Shown here piece after piece: positions 1 to 8,148 of a stretch of 64,000 bases of DNA. Under the pieces are notes generated by a model. That model saw nothing but the letters and a program-made list of their open reading frames with translations. It was not told the origin of the DNA and searched no databases. The first letter of the stretch is position 1. Each line of letters starts with the position of its first letter. The stretch is from positions 124,001 through 188,000 of the forward strand of contig NZ_JAJUBB010000001.1 of NCBI RefSeq assembly GCF_028683135.1, given 5' to 3'. This DNA comes from Enterovibrio qingdaonensis. Its GTDB lineage: Bacteria; Pseudomonadota; Gammaproteobacteria; Enterobacterales; Vibrionaceae. A program made the position numbers and the translations under genes.

Positions 1-70
1 GTTGTGTTTAATCCTGTTTGTAATGTTATTTAATTAAGCGACATTAAAGTTATAGTGCGTTATATAGTTC

Positions 71-102
71 TTTAAAAGGTGAAGATATCCCCTTCTTCAC
101 CT
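71..102 (-). terminator. Terminator of the small zinc-ribbon gene
   Basis: Read on the minus strand, AGGTGAAG and CTTCACCT form an 8-bp stem with a 10-nt loop, followed by TTTT. It lies just downstream of the 73-residue gene. Its shape fits an intrinsic terminator, though the T tract is short. Confidence 0.6.
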
Positions 103-124
103 TCCTATATTCTATACATAACCC

Positions 125-346
125 TTAATCACCGAAGTCATGTTCATCTACGTGGAAAATATCGACAGGATCAACCCATTCGACATGTCCGCACTCTACA
201 CACGTACATTCAGTATGGTCGCTAAAATTACCACTGGATGGTGGGACGGTCAGTGCTTGCAACGCAGGATCGTGATGCTGCTGCTCTCTCACTTCATGGC
301 CGGTTTCTTTTTTGCAGCTTTCGCAATGCCACATATGTACACTCAT
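125..346 (-). CDS. Small zinc-ribbon-like protein
   Basis: This is a 73-residue cytosolic protein with no signal peptide or membrane segment. It has two CxxC pairs (CESC near residue 9 and CVEC near residue 49) separated by an acidic, His-rich stretch, a pattern typical of a small zinc ribbon. The product is acidic and ends in His/Asp-rich residues. The start is supported by an AAGGAG ribosome-binding site about 7 bases upstream, and an intrinsic hairpin follows the stop. It stands alone, with a divergent cupin gene about 230 bases away. I do not recognise a named family. Metal binding is inferred from the cysteine pairs, and the cellular role is unknown. Confidence 0.7.
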   Translation of the reverse strand: MSVHMWHCESCKKETGHEVREQQHHDPALQALTVPPSSGNFSDHTECTCVECGHVEWVDPVDIFHVDEHDFGD

Positions 347-578
347 AGTGCTACTCCTTGGAAAATACTCCTCTAAAGCGGTGAGTGTAATTTCATATCG
401 ATTTCATTTTGTGAAGCATTTATGAGACAAACTACATTTAGTGGTTTTGTTTCTCAGTAATAGTCTTTTGCCAAATGGGCAGTAACCATAAGGCGTGCTT
501 TTCACGCGCATTAAACCATTTAATTTCGTCACGATAGTGCTTATGTGTCAGCGTTTTAATTGAAAGGAATACTCGAAT

Positions 579-914
579 ATGTTCAAACAAGGAAGTCTTT
601 TTAAATCGTTACCAAATGCCCAAAATAACGAAGTTTTTGATGATTTAATCAAACACCCTTCCGTACGAATAGAGAGAATTGTGTCTCATGGCCAGTGTTC
701 ACCGGATGAAGGTTGGTACGATCAAGATGAGCACGAGTGGGTTATCGTGTTGCAAGGAGAAGCGGAGATTACGTTTGAGAATGAACAAGTCATTCAACTA
801 AAGCATGGCGACCATTTGAACATCCCTGCACACACTAAACATAAAGTAAGCTGGACAAAACCAGAGACCAATACTGTTTGGCTTGCGGTTTTCTACCCCG
901 CTGAAGTCAGCTAG
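579..914 (+). CDS. Cupin-domain protein
   Basis: This 111-residue protein is a single cupin barrel. The first cupin motif is seen around DEHEWVIVLQGEAEI (residues 50-65) and the second around GDHLNIPAHTKHKVSW (residues 86-102), which supply His/Glu residues able to bind one metal ion. It resembles the small stand-alone cupins often annotated as phosphoribosylaminoimidazole-type or ChrR-like proteins, but the substrate cannot be told from sequence. The ATG is preceded by GAAAGGAA. The last four bases overlap the 3' end of the convergent zinc-ribbon gene, so the two transcripts overlap tail to tail. The family is fairly sure; the function is not. Confidence 0.8.
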   Translation: MFKQGSLFKSLPNAQNNEVFDDLIKHPSVRIERIVSHGQCSPDEGWYDQDEHEWVIVLQGEAEITFENEQVIQLKHGDHLNIPAHTKHKVSWTKPETNTVWLAVFYPAEVS

Positions 915-1129
915 TGTTGTTTGTCCGAACACGTCCCTTTAAGTTGCGATTTGGGGCAAAGTGAATCACCAAATGCACAGAACACGCAGCAGACGCCCTC
1001 GGGTACCATCATGACCTCATTGCAGCTCTCGCATTTAAAATGCTGGGCTCTGGAATCTATAGGCATCAACTCAACCTTCGCGTGCCCGCAGTGAGGACAC
1101 TTAAGCTCGGACTTTAAAACTACCTTCAT
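911..1129 (-). CDS. Cysteine-rich GDCCVFC-type zinc-binding protein
   Basis: This 72-residue protein has an N-terminal zinc-ribbon half (CPHC near residue 11, CESC near residue 33) and a C-terminal half with GVCCVFCAFGDSLCPKSQ. The latter matches the GDCCVFCSYG-type proteins common in gamma-proteobacteria, which are often annotated as heavy-metal-associated or zinc-ribbon hypotheticals. Eight or more cysteines in so short a chain imply metal or Fe-S binding. No signal peptide is present. The ribosome-binding site is weak. It is convergent with, and overlaps by 4 bases, the cupin gene. The role is unknown; the metal binding is inferred. Confidence 0.75.
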   Translation of the reverse strand: MKVVLKSELKCPHCGHAKVELMPIDSRAQHFKCESCNEVMMVPEGVCCVFCAFGDSLCPKSQLKGTCSDKQH

Positions 1130-1223
1130 TGCCGACTCTACTTTAGGGAATGACTTATGTAAGCGTGGAACGAGAATGCGTTACTCGCCAGCAAACTTCC
1201 CATTACTCTTGAGAATCCATGAC

Positions 1224-1250
1224 GAAAAAAAGCCCCGCATTTGCAGGGCC
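1224..1250 (-). terminator. Terminator of the ABC exporter gene
   Basis: On the minus strand GCCCTGC and GCGGGGC pair (one G-T) around AAAT and are followed by seven T residues. It sits immediately after the ABC exporter stop codon and is a clear intrinsic terminator. Confidence 0.85.
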
Positions 1251-1256
1251 TTGTAT

Positions 1257-3077
1257 TTATCCGGCTTGTAGGTTGCCGTAAAGGGTTTGATAAAGTCCCG
1301 CTTCTTTCACCAAATCGGAATGGTTACCACATTGTGCGACCTTTCCGTCTTCCAGTACGTAAATCAAATCCGCTTGCTTAACGGCTGACAAACGGTGCGC
1401 AACGATAAGTGTCGTACGACCTTGCAGGAAGTTATTTAGTGCTTCGTGCAATGCTGCTTCTGTCGCCGTATCCAATGCTGAAGTGGCCTCATCGAGAATC
1501 ACAAGCTTAGGATTAGTCAGAATCATACGGGCAATCGCTAAACGCTGACGCTGACCGCCAGAGAGTTTCAAGCCTTGGCGGCCCAATTGGGATTCCAGCC
1601 CATTTTCTAGCTTATCAACGACATCACTGAGTTGCGCGATTTCCAACGATTTCCATAATTGCTCGTCAGTGAAATCATCACGATTTAACGTCAGGTTTGC
1701 ACGCAGGGTGTCGTTAAAAATCACGGGTTGCTGGAGAACCACCGCGGTATGCTGACGCAATGTTTCATAGCCGATTTCTTCGACCGGTTGGCCATCAATC
1801 AAGATGTCACCTTCCGACTTGCGATATAGGCCAAGTAGCAGTTGAATCAGTGTCGACTTACCGCCGCCCGATGCACCAACAAGCGCGACTCGTTTACCAG
1901 CAGGAATCGACAAAGACAAACCGTTAAGGACTGTTTTCTCGCTGTCGTATGCAAAGTCGATGTTGCGACAATCTACGCCAAAGGTGTCACGGTCAATCAA
2001 TGGGTCGCTGGTTGATTCGCTCTTTGGCTCTTCATCAAGAGCCAAAAGGCTGTTTAGGCGTTTCATTGCAGCTGACGCGCTAAACCACGCATATTGGATG
2101 CCCAATAGTTCTTGAATTGGACTCAGCATAAACCACAAGTAACCGAACACAGCGAAGATTTGGCCGATTGTTAAGTCGCTGAATAGTACCATCAACATTG
2201 CTGCCGCACGGAACAATTCAAAACCAAGTAAGAACATCAGGAAAGACACACGCCCTGCTGCTTCTGATTGCCATGCGTATTTGTCTGCATCATGACGGAT
2301 AGCTTCAGCGTCGGTTTTCAGCACGTCCAAATAGGCGCGTTCACGGTTCGCTGCTCGCAGTTGATAGATGCCATCAAGGGTTTCTACTAAGCGTTGCTGG
2401 AAGCGTTCGAATGACTGATTTTCCGCGCGTTTAAGATGCTTGACGCGTTGACCCATTTTACGAGATAGGAAAATTACGATTGGGTTAACGAGCAGAATAA
2501 ACAACCCCAATCCCCAATCCAGCCACAGCAAGATAATTGCCGTGCCGAACACGGTCAAAACACCCACCACAAAGCGACTCAAGCTGTTCCCTAAAAAGGA
2601 GTCTATCGTTTCAATATCAGTGACCAGATGAGAACTGATGCCACCGCTGCCGCGCTCTTCAAACTCTTTCATGTTCACGCGGCCAAGCTTATCGAGAAGT
2701 TGCTGGCGGATGTAGCAAGTGATCGACTTTGACACCAAGGTGAACTGGCGACTTTGCCAAATGTTCAACGCTTGGCTCGCAATGCGCATAACAATCACCA
2801 TCAGCAGCACCAATACGATATAGCTGGCTGGCTGTTGGAGAGATTCAGGCAAGAAGTTATTGAAGAATGCGATGCCTTTATCCGGTTTGTTCAGTAGCAC
2901 TTCATCTACCATTAAAGGCATCAAAAGTGGAATCGGCACGCTGATCAGCGTTGCACAAATGGCGATAAGGTTGGCAGCAATCAAACGCTTCTTCTGCTTT
3001 TTCGCCTGTTCTATCAGCCATCTCGTCGATAGCGTTGTTAAAGCACCATTACTCACTGTGTCTTCGTCTCTTTTCAT
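1257..3077 (-). CDS. ABC exporter, fused permease and ATPase
   Basis: This 606-residue half-transporter has an N-terminal type IV transmembrane domain (about six helices, residues 30-335) and a C-terminal nucleotide-binding domain. Visible motifs are Walker A GASGGGKST (401-409), signature LSGGQ (505-509), Walker B LVILDEATSALD (525-536) and H-loop His561, so the ATPase should be active as a homodimer or heterodimer. It belongs to the MsbA/lipid-drug exporter class; the substrate is unknown. It lies downstream of the heme receptor on the same strand but has its own upstream region and follows the receptor's terminator, so it is probably a separate transcript. A role in heme or porphyrin export is possible but rests only on position. 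Confidence 0.85.
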   Translation of the reverse strand: MKRDEDTVSNGALTTLSTRWLIEQAKKQKKRLIAANLIAICATLISVPIPLLMPLMVDEVLLNKPDKGIAFFNNFLPESLQQPASYIVLVLLMVIVMRIASQALNIWQSRQFTLVSKSITCYIRQQLLDKLGRVNMKEFEERGSGGISSHLVTDIETIDSFLGNSLSRFVVGVLTVFGTAIILLWLDWGLGLFILLVNPIVIFLSRKMGQRVKHLKRAENQSFERFQQRLVETLDGIYQLRAANRERAYLDVLKTDAEAIRHDADKYAWQSEAAGRVSFLMFLLGFELFRAAAMLMVLFSDLTIGQIFAVFGYLWFMLSPIQELLGIQYAWFSASAAMKRLNSLLALDEEPKSESTSDPLIDRDTFGVDCRNIDFAYDSEKTVLNGLSLSIPAGKRVALVGASGGGKSTLIQLLLGLYRKSEGDILIDGQPVEEIGYETLRQHTAVVLQQPVIFNDTLRANLTLNRDDFTDEQLWKSLEIAQLSDVVDKLENGLESQLGRQGLKLSGGQRQRLAIARMILTNPKLVILDEATSALDTATEAALHEALNNFLQGRTTLIVAHRLSAVKQADLIYVLEDGKVAQCGNHSDLVKEAGLYQTLYGNLQAG

Positions 3078-3102
3078 TTCTTATTTATATCTATTTGAGT
3101 GT

Positions 3103-3158
3103 ATACCCAAGTGAAGCAGGGTTGAACGCTTAATGTACAACACGCATCACTTGGGTAT
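3103..3158. repeat. Intergenic inverted repeat with ACCCAAGTGA ends
   Basis: ATACCCAAGTGA is repeated in inverted orientation as TCACTTGGGTAT, giving perfect 12-bp arms around a 32-nt centre. It sits between the receptor terminator and the ABC exporter start. The 32157-32199 element has similar TACCCAA ends. It looks like a small non-coding palindromic repeat of the ERIC/MITE kind. Family membership is inferred. Confidence 0.6.
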
Positions 3159-3191
3159 GCATACAAGGGTATGAAACTAATACAAAACCAA

Positions 3192-3217
3192 AAACACCCC
3201 GTCAGTCCGGGGTGTTT
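3192..3217 (-). terminator. Terminator of the heme receptor gene
   Basis: AAACACCCCG and CGGGGTGTTT form a perfect 10-bp stem with a 6-nt loop. On the minus strand it is followed by a short T-rich run (TTGGTTTTG). It ends the receptor transcript 18 bases after its stop codon. Confidence 0.85.
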
Positions 3218-3234
3218 CGATAACGATTAATCGC

Positions 3235-5406
3235 TTAGAACACGTACTCGGCTTCAATACCCCAGTTACGTCCTGGTTGCGTACGACGATCAAGTCCTTG
3301 GACATCGGCTTCTTTGCCAGACAGGTCAGAGTATTCCCAGTACTTCTTGTCGAATGCGTTGAACAGACCCGCACGAACAGTCAGATCGCTCATTGGTCGG
3401 TAATAAGCCGTAATATCTGTGACAGCGTAACCTGATGCTTTCACGTTATCGACACCGTTTGCGTTACTCCAGTCTGAATCAGACTTACCCGCTACCGCTT
3501 TAACCGCAACTTTACCACCGTAAGTACCTTGTGGCTCGGCATAACCCAGCGCGATTTGAGCAGTCAGAGGTGCAATAGAGTCAATCGCTTCACCATTTTG
3601 CTTATCTTCGCCTTTCGCGTAAGCCACACTCATGTCGGTGTACATGCCTGCAGGTGCGCCAACCAACACATCCAGCGCGAATTGCGTTTTCAACTCTGCA
3701 CCGTATATTTCTGCATCACTAATGTTCTCTTTCGTCCACACTTCTTTACCTGCGCCATTGTCTTCTGCTGTTTTGCGAGACTCGATAAAGTTGGTGTAAT
3801 CGTTGTAGAACACGGACACATCAATACGACCGAAATCGTAGTTGAAACGCATACCGGTTTCGTAACCGATGCTTTCTTCCGGTTTCAGGTTCGGGTTTGC
3901 TTCAAAAACAGCCCCATATGCCGCGTCGGTTTCGTAGAAGTAGTATAAGTCTTGCAGTGTTGGTGACTTGAATCCTTGGCTAACGTTCGCGTAGCTGCTT
4001 ACCGCATCTGTCCAATGGTATACTGCACCCAACTTGGCCGTGACGGCGTCACTTTTGGAGGTGTCGTGATCTGCTGAATTCTTTGGCTTCGCTTTGAAAC
4101 TGTCGTAACGCAGACCTGCGTTAACAACCAGTTGCTCGTCCATAAAGAAGGCTTGGTCTTGAATGTAAACGCCCCACTTCACTGATTCAGCGTTTGGCAC
4201 TTCACCCGTTTTATCAACAGAGGTGCCTGCTTTAGACCCTTCTAAGTAAATATCACGGTAGTCCAGTTCAAACTCATTAGTGATGTAGTTAACGCCATAG
4301 CTGATTTCGTGGTAGCTATTTTCCAGCTCAAACGCTTTATCGAACTGCGCATCAAATTGATTGCTTCTGTCCACACCGTTACGCATACGGTTACGGTAGC
4401 CGTTAGACGGTGTTTCATCGAACGTGCTGTGCTTGGTTTCACTTTCAAGCGCAGTCAATTGCCACTTCAGGTGGTCAAACGCGATATTGTTTGCCTGCCA
4501 GTTGTGTTCAAAAGAGATACGCTTGCGGCTGTCTTCGTCCTGCGCACTGTTACGTGTGTAGGTGAAGCCCGGCATCATTTCATAGCCTTCGTTCGACAGG
4601 ATTTGACCGTCCGCTTCACGGTTGAAAATCTCGCCCGTTACACCGATACGGTGGTCCTCATTGATTTGATAGAAGGCTTTTGCCAGCAGGTTGTCAGAGT
4701 TGATGTCGAAAGGATCTGCTTGGCCACGGTCACGGCCTTCGATGTCTGCACCGCTGCCATGAGTTGCTGTTTCGTGACCATCACGATGCGTGAAAATCAA
4801 CAACGTTTCTAGGTCGCCAGTGCGGTTTGCCAACGTTGCTGTCGCTTTATAGCTTTCGTCTGCGCTGTAGTAACCGGTTTTCACTGCTGCGTAAGTATCA
4901 TCACCCTCTGCTTCGAGCAGATCTTCTGGGTTCTTAGTACGGATGATCACGGCACCTGCCAGTGCATCACTGCCGTAAAGGCTCGATGAAGGACCTTTGT
5001 TGATTTCAACGCGGTGCAGCGTGTCAGTTTCTACCGTGTTGTTGTATTTGCGCATAACGTCTGCGCCTGGGTCGTACGACGAAGGCTGCTCAACACCATC
5101 TACGACGGTTTTTACATAGTTTTCGCTCAGACCACGAATATTGAAGCCTGAATTGCCGAAACGGCCAGTACCTGGCATAGAAACGCCCGGCTTATAAGCA
5201 ACAGCTTGAGACAGGTCTTGGGCCAAGTTCTCTTCCATTGCTTTGTCATCAACCACGTCTACGGATACCGAAACGTCATTGATGTTTTGTTCAGTACGGG
5301 TTGCAGATACAACCACTTCGTCAAAGGTATACACTTCCTGTGCATTGGCACTTCCGGCGCACAGAAGTCCCACCAATAGCGCCAGCTTGTTTTTCTTAAT
5401 TGTCAT
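3235..5406 (-). CDS. hutA: TonB-dependent heme receptor, HutA family
   Basis: This 723-residue outer-membrane receptor takes up heme with energy from TonB-ExbBD. It starts with a clear signal peptide (charged MTIKKNK, hydrophobic core, cleavage after ANA), then DEVVVSATRT near the TonB box, a plug domain (GFNIRGL, VEINKGPSSSLYG) and a 22-strand barrel ending in an aromatic residue (YVF). The HemR/HutA family FRAP and NPNL motifs appear as FKSP (479-482) and NPNL (504-507). Notably, no histidine lies between them, where family members usually carry a heme-ligating His. I start at the ATG that opens the signal peptide; a TTG eight codons upstream would spoil it. It follows hutZ on the same strand, so it is probably part of the same iron-regulated operon. 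Confidence 0.88.
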   Translation of the reverse strand: MTIKKNKLALLVGLLCAGSANAQEVYTFDEVVVSATRTEQNINDVSVSVDVVDDKAMEENLAQDLSQAVAYKPGVSMPGTGRFGNSGFNIRGLSENYVKTVVDGVEQPSSYDPGADVMRKYNNTVETDTLHRVEINKGPSSSLYGSDALAGAVIIRTKNPEDLLEAEGDDTYAAVKTGYYSADESYKATATLANRTGDLETLLIFTHRDGHETATHGSGADIEGRDRGQADPFDINSDNLLAKAFYQINEDHRIGVTGEIFNREADGQILSNEGYEMMPGFTYTRNSAQDEDSRKRISFEHNWQANNIAFDHLKWQLTALESETKHSTFDETPSNGYRNRMRNGVDRSNQFDAQFDKAFELENSYHEISYGVNYITNEFELDYRDIYLEGSKAGTSVDKTGEVPNAESVKWGVYIQDQAFFMDEQLVVNAGLRYDSFKAKPKNSADHDTSKSDAVTAKLGAVYHWTDAVSSYANVSQGFKSPTLQDLYYFYETDAAYGAVFEANPNLKPEESIGYETGMRFNYDFGRIDVSVFYNDYTNFIESRKTAEDNGAGKEVWTKENISDAEIYGAELKTQFALDVLVGAPAGMYTDMSVAYAKGEDKQNGEAIDSIAPLTAQIALGYAEPQGTYGGKVAVKAVAGKSDSDWSNANGVDNVKASGYAVTDITAYYRPMSDLTVRAGLFNAFDKKYWEYSDLSGKEADVQGLDRRTQPGRNWGIEAEYVF

Positions 5407-5491
5407 GTGTATTACTCGTAAAAAAGGCAAAAGAAAGCCTTTCGCACTGGTATCAGCACGAAAAATTAGTGTTTTTTTATGGATTGGGATT

Positions 5492-5513
5492 AGGCTCTGC
5501 GGCCGCAGAGCCT
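5492..5513. repeat. 22-bp perfect palindrome between hutZ and hutA
   Basis: AGGCTCTGCGG followed by its exact reverse complement gives a GC-rich 22-bp palindrome containing a NotI site. Neither strand has a T run right after it, so it is not a standard intrinsic terminator. It may act as an mRNA-stabilising or attenuating hairpin between the two genes. Confidence 0.6.
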
Positions 5514-5531
5514 TATAGAATTAGAAGGCGA

Positions 5532-6068
5532 TTATTTCGCGTTCTCTTCTTTCATCTGCTTCACGTGGCCTTCGTCCAAGTGCATGACAGATAGCATGTC
5601 TTCACCAGACACATTGAACGCTTGGCCGAAGCCTTTCACGTAGCGACCTTCTACTGGATTCAAACGGTAAAGGTTGAAGTCGCCCAGTGAACTTAGGTTT
5701 TCGATCATCTCGCCCAGACGCGCTTGCATCACTTCAATCGCTGCAATCCACTGTTCAGAATCGCGCTCGATGTGCTCTGCATTGGTGTCAAACGACAAAC
5801 GACGACGCGCGAAGATTGAACGTGCTTCGCTTTCGTCTTCAATCATCATGATTGAAACCGCTTTGCTGTTCTTCAGGTTCTGGCCGTGAGTTGCCAGATC
5901 AGAAACCAGGATGTAGTAACCCATTTCAGAGAACGCGAATGGAGCGTAGCTGGTGTGTGGTTTCCCTTCCTTGTCTACGGTGCCAAGTTGCAGCGTATTG
6001 CGTGAGTCGCGGAATTCCTGAATTTCAGGGCCCAGACGGTTTTGTAGACGTTCTGCCTTGTCGATCAT
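5532..6068 (-). CDS. hutZ: Heme utilization protein HutZ
   Basis: This 178-residue protein of the split-barrel flavin-reductase/PNPOx-like fold belongs to the HugZ/HutZ family, which opens the heme ring in the cytosol and releases iron. The family pattern is visible: SRNTLQLGTVDKEGKPHTSYAPFA near the N-terminus, ARSIFARRRLSF in the middle, and a C-terminal His-rich segment (VMHLDEGH) where V. cholerae HutZ has its heme-ligand histidine. The length is typical. It overlaps hutX by 4 bases (ATGA), implying coupled translation, and HutX is known in V. cholerae to hand heme to HutZ. Regulation is likely by Fur through the shared hutW/tonB region. Confidence 0.93.
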   Translation of the reverse strand: MIDKAERLQNRLGPEIQEFRDSRNTLQLGTVDKEGKPHTSYAPFAFSEMGYYILVSDLATHGQNLKNSKAVSIMMIEDESEARSIFARRRLSFDTNAEHIERDSEQWIAAIEVMQARLGEMIENLSSLGDFNLYRLNPVEGRYVKGFGQAFNVSGEDMLSVMHLDEGHVKQMKEENAK

Positions 6069-6589
6069 TTTGCCAACTCCTGCTTCATGGCATTAAACAG
6101 TTCAATTTGTTCTGGGAACAGTTGACGCTTTTTGTCACGACCCAGATAAATCTTGAATACACAGTGACCTGTGCTGTCGTAGAAACCGATATAGTGGCTT
6201 TCGGTTCCACGGAATGGTTTGCTGACGAATACGATGTCAGAAACCAGATCCAAGCGAAGGTGACCATGCAGTTGGCCTTCACGACCCATCAGGTTGTAGT
6301 AACCATGCAGCACTTTACCTTTAGGGAAGTTCGCTTTGAATTCGAATACTGAACCACCAGAATGAACGATGGTGGTGACTTTGCCCCAAGTAGGCATTGC
6401 CTCAAGAATGCTTTGCGCCAGAGAGCCTTCCGCGCGCGCCACCATGGTAGATGGCAGAGCCAGTGTGATTTCGCCTTCCGTCAGTTTCATAGCGTCAGCC
6501 ATGCTTGATACTGGCGTGTGTTCGTCCTGTGCTAGGAACTCGGCTACGCGTTGTTTGGTTTCTTCCGACACGATGATTGCTTGTTGCAT
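6065..6589 (-). CDS. hutX: Heme transfer protein HutX
   Basis: This 174-residue cytosolic protein of the HutX/ChuX/ShuX family binds heme and passes it to HutZ. The fold signatures seen are the TIVHSGGSVFEFKANFPKGK segment and the LHGHLRLDLVSDIVFVSKPF segment, which build the heme-binding beta-sheet. No signal peptide is present. It sits between hutW and hutZ, overlaps hutZ by 4 bases and is 25 bases downstream of hutW, so the three genes form one operon. Its ribosome-binding site (AGGAGTAAC) is good. Length and context both match V. cholerae HutX. Confidence 0.93.
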   Translation of the reverse strand: MQQAIIVSEETKQRVAEFLAQDEHTPVSSMADAMKLTEGEITLALPSTMVARAEGSLAQSILEAMPTWGKVTTIVHSGGSVFEFKANFPKGKVLHGYYNLMGREGQLHGHLRLDLVSDIVFVSKPFRGTESHYIGFYDSTGHCVFKIYLGRDKKRQLFPEQIELFNAMKQELAK

Positions 6590-6614
6590 CCTAGTGTTAC
6601 TCCTAAACAGCGGC

Positions 6615-7985
6615 TTAAGCCGCTTTATGTTTCATTGTTTGAGACTGTAGAACTTCAATCAGATTCTGCGCCAAAGTGACTGCCCAGAACTGACCTGCTA
6701 ATGTGAGTTTCAGATAACCACGCCCTGACGCACTCTTTTCAAGATAGACCAGACCGTTTTTCTCCCACGCTTCAAACAGTGGGGTTAATGCGTCAAATGT
6801 TCCTTCTCCTGCCACGCGATCCAGCTTGAACTGCGCCATCACGCCCGCGTCAAAACCAGACTTAATCTCGGCAGCAATAGCGCGATTAGAAGGTGCCATC
6901 GTCATCATAGTGACAGGGTAACGATTTTCGTTGATGGCGGCGATGTAGGTGTCCATATCGCGTGTTTGCATCATTTGGCAGCCGTTAACATTGCCACCTG
7001 CACCGGCTCCCAAAGGCATGATTTCTGCCGTGGTCTTCGCCAGTGAGTTGTAAATACTGCGCTCGCGGTTATCCGATGCCCAATGGTTTACGCTCAAGCG
7101 CTTGAGGTGGTGTTTCGCCATGAAATCCACACCCATTTCGAACATGCTTGCTTTCATTTGCGTATCGGCCGGATGTGGCAGTTTGCCCTGCTCAACCATC
7201 TTCGCCATTGGCAGGCCTTGCATTTCGATTAGCTGATACAGATCGACACCGTGTGCGCCAGTATCAAGGAAGTCGTTCAAATCTTGCTGCCAGATATCCA
7301 AGGTTTGGTATGGCAATCCGTAAAGCAGATCCAGCACAATGGGAGCCGCGTTATACGCCACCATATTTTGGATGCTTTCAATCACGACCTCACGATCATC
7401 AAGGCGTTTTGCACTGCGGCGAACTTGGGTATTGAAGCTTTGAACGCCAAATGAGAAACGGTTTACGCCACCTTCCAGTGCTGCTTCAAACTTGTCCGTG
7501 CCAAATTTGTTTATGCGACCTTCCAGCGTGATTTCACAATCTGGCGTAAGTGGGAACAGACGACGGATTTCTGAAACGATCGTACGGATTTGTTCACCGC
7601 TGATGTCTGTCGGCGTACCGCCACCAATGTAAACCGCTTGGAAAGGTGCTGCCTGCGCCCAAGGTTGAGCCGCTTTCCAATGAATCTCTCTGCGCAAAGC
7701 ATCCACATAGTTATCCATCAATGCGGTACTAGACGCGTATTGGAAGAAGTTGCAATACGTACAACGCACACGACAAAACGGAATATGAATATAAAGGCAT
7801 CGTGGTGCGAAAGTGTTACTTGGCGCAGTAGCGTGAGCCAATGCAAGCGAAGACTGGATCTCTTCCCCTTTCACAGCATGCATCATGCCGCCAGCATGGG
7901 CACTTTTCTTACGCTGAAATGCAAAACGAAGCGGGTCTGGCGTGTTCTGACCAACCAGATCAACGTTGCTTAAATCAAAATTCAT
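6615..7985 (-). CDS. hutW: Radical SAM heme utilization protein HutW
   Basis: This protein of 456 residues is a HemN-like radical SAM enzyme of the HutW/ChuW class, proposed to open heme anaerobically and release iron without oxygen. The cluster-binding motif CRVRCTYC is present, followed by YIGGGTPTD (SAM contact) and NRFSFGVQSFN, all as in HemN relatives. The first 21 codons of the longest frame look unlike the family. I therefore start at the ATG giving MNFDLSNVDLVGQ, which leads into the typical TTPDPLRFAF-like opening (here NTPDPLRFAF). It is the first gene of hutW-hutX-hutZ, divergent from tonB, with a Fur-like site in the shared promoter region. Confidence 0.92.
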   Translation of the reverse strand: MNFDLSNVDLVGQNTPDPLRFAFQRKKSAHAGGMMHAVKGEEIQSSLALAHATAPSNTFAPRCLYIHIPFCRVRCTYCNFFQYASSTALMDNYVDALRREIHWKAAQPWAQAAPFQAVYIGGGTPTDISGEQIRTIVSEIRRLFPLTPDCEITLEGRINKFGTDKFEAALEGGVNRFSFGVQSFNTQVRRSAKRLDDREVVIESIQNMVAYNAAPIVLDLLYGLPYQTLDIWQQDLNDFLDTGAHGVDLYQLIEMQGLPMAKMVEQGKLPHPADTQMKASMFEMGVDFMAKHHLKRLSVNHWASDNRERSIYNSLAKTTAEIMPLGAGAGGNVNGCQMMQTRDMDTYIAAINENRYPVTMMTMAPSNRAIAAEIKSGFDAGVMAQFKLDRVAGEGTFDALTPLFEAWEKNGLVYLEKSASGRGYLKLTLAGQFWAVTLAQNLIEVLQSQTMKHKAA

Positions 7986-8065
7986 TGCCTGAAACGACCT
8001 TATACAGACAACAGCGCCACTCAACGGGCTGTTTTCAAGTGTTTTCAATCATATTCATATTAAAC

Positions 8066-8096
8066 GATAATGCAACTGATAATTGATCTCATTTTT
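8066..8096. promoter_or_regulatory. Fur-box-like sequence between hutW and tonB
   Basis: The divergent promoter region contains GATAATGCAACTGATAATT, overlapping TGATAATTGATCTCA. The latter matches 11 of 14 positions of the 7-1-7 Fur consensus (TGATAAT-N-ATTATCA). Overlapping hexamers of GATAAT type are normal for Fur sites. It would repress both hut half-operons when iron is plentiful. Position and motif are seen; binding is inferred. Confidence 0.65.
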
Positions 8097-8148
8097 ATTT
8101 CATGCATAATGAGTCCAGTTTTATAAGATTTACTACTCAGGAGAGAGT

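Noticed and set aside
4309-4812. 167-residue plus-strand open frame
   Set aside because: It lies wholly antisense to the heme receptor gene, which has clear family motifs; no ribosome-binding site or recognisable domain.
5407-5430. Upstream TTG start for the heme receptor
   Set aside because: It would add eight residues before an otherwise normal signal peptide, and no better ribosome-binding site is present.
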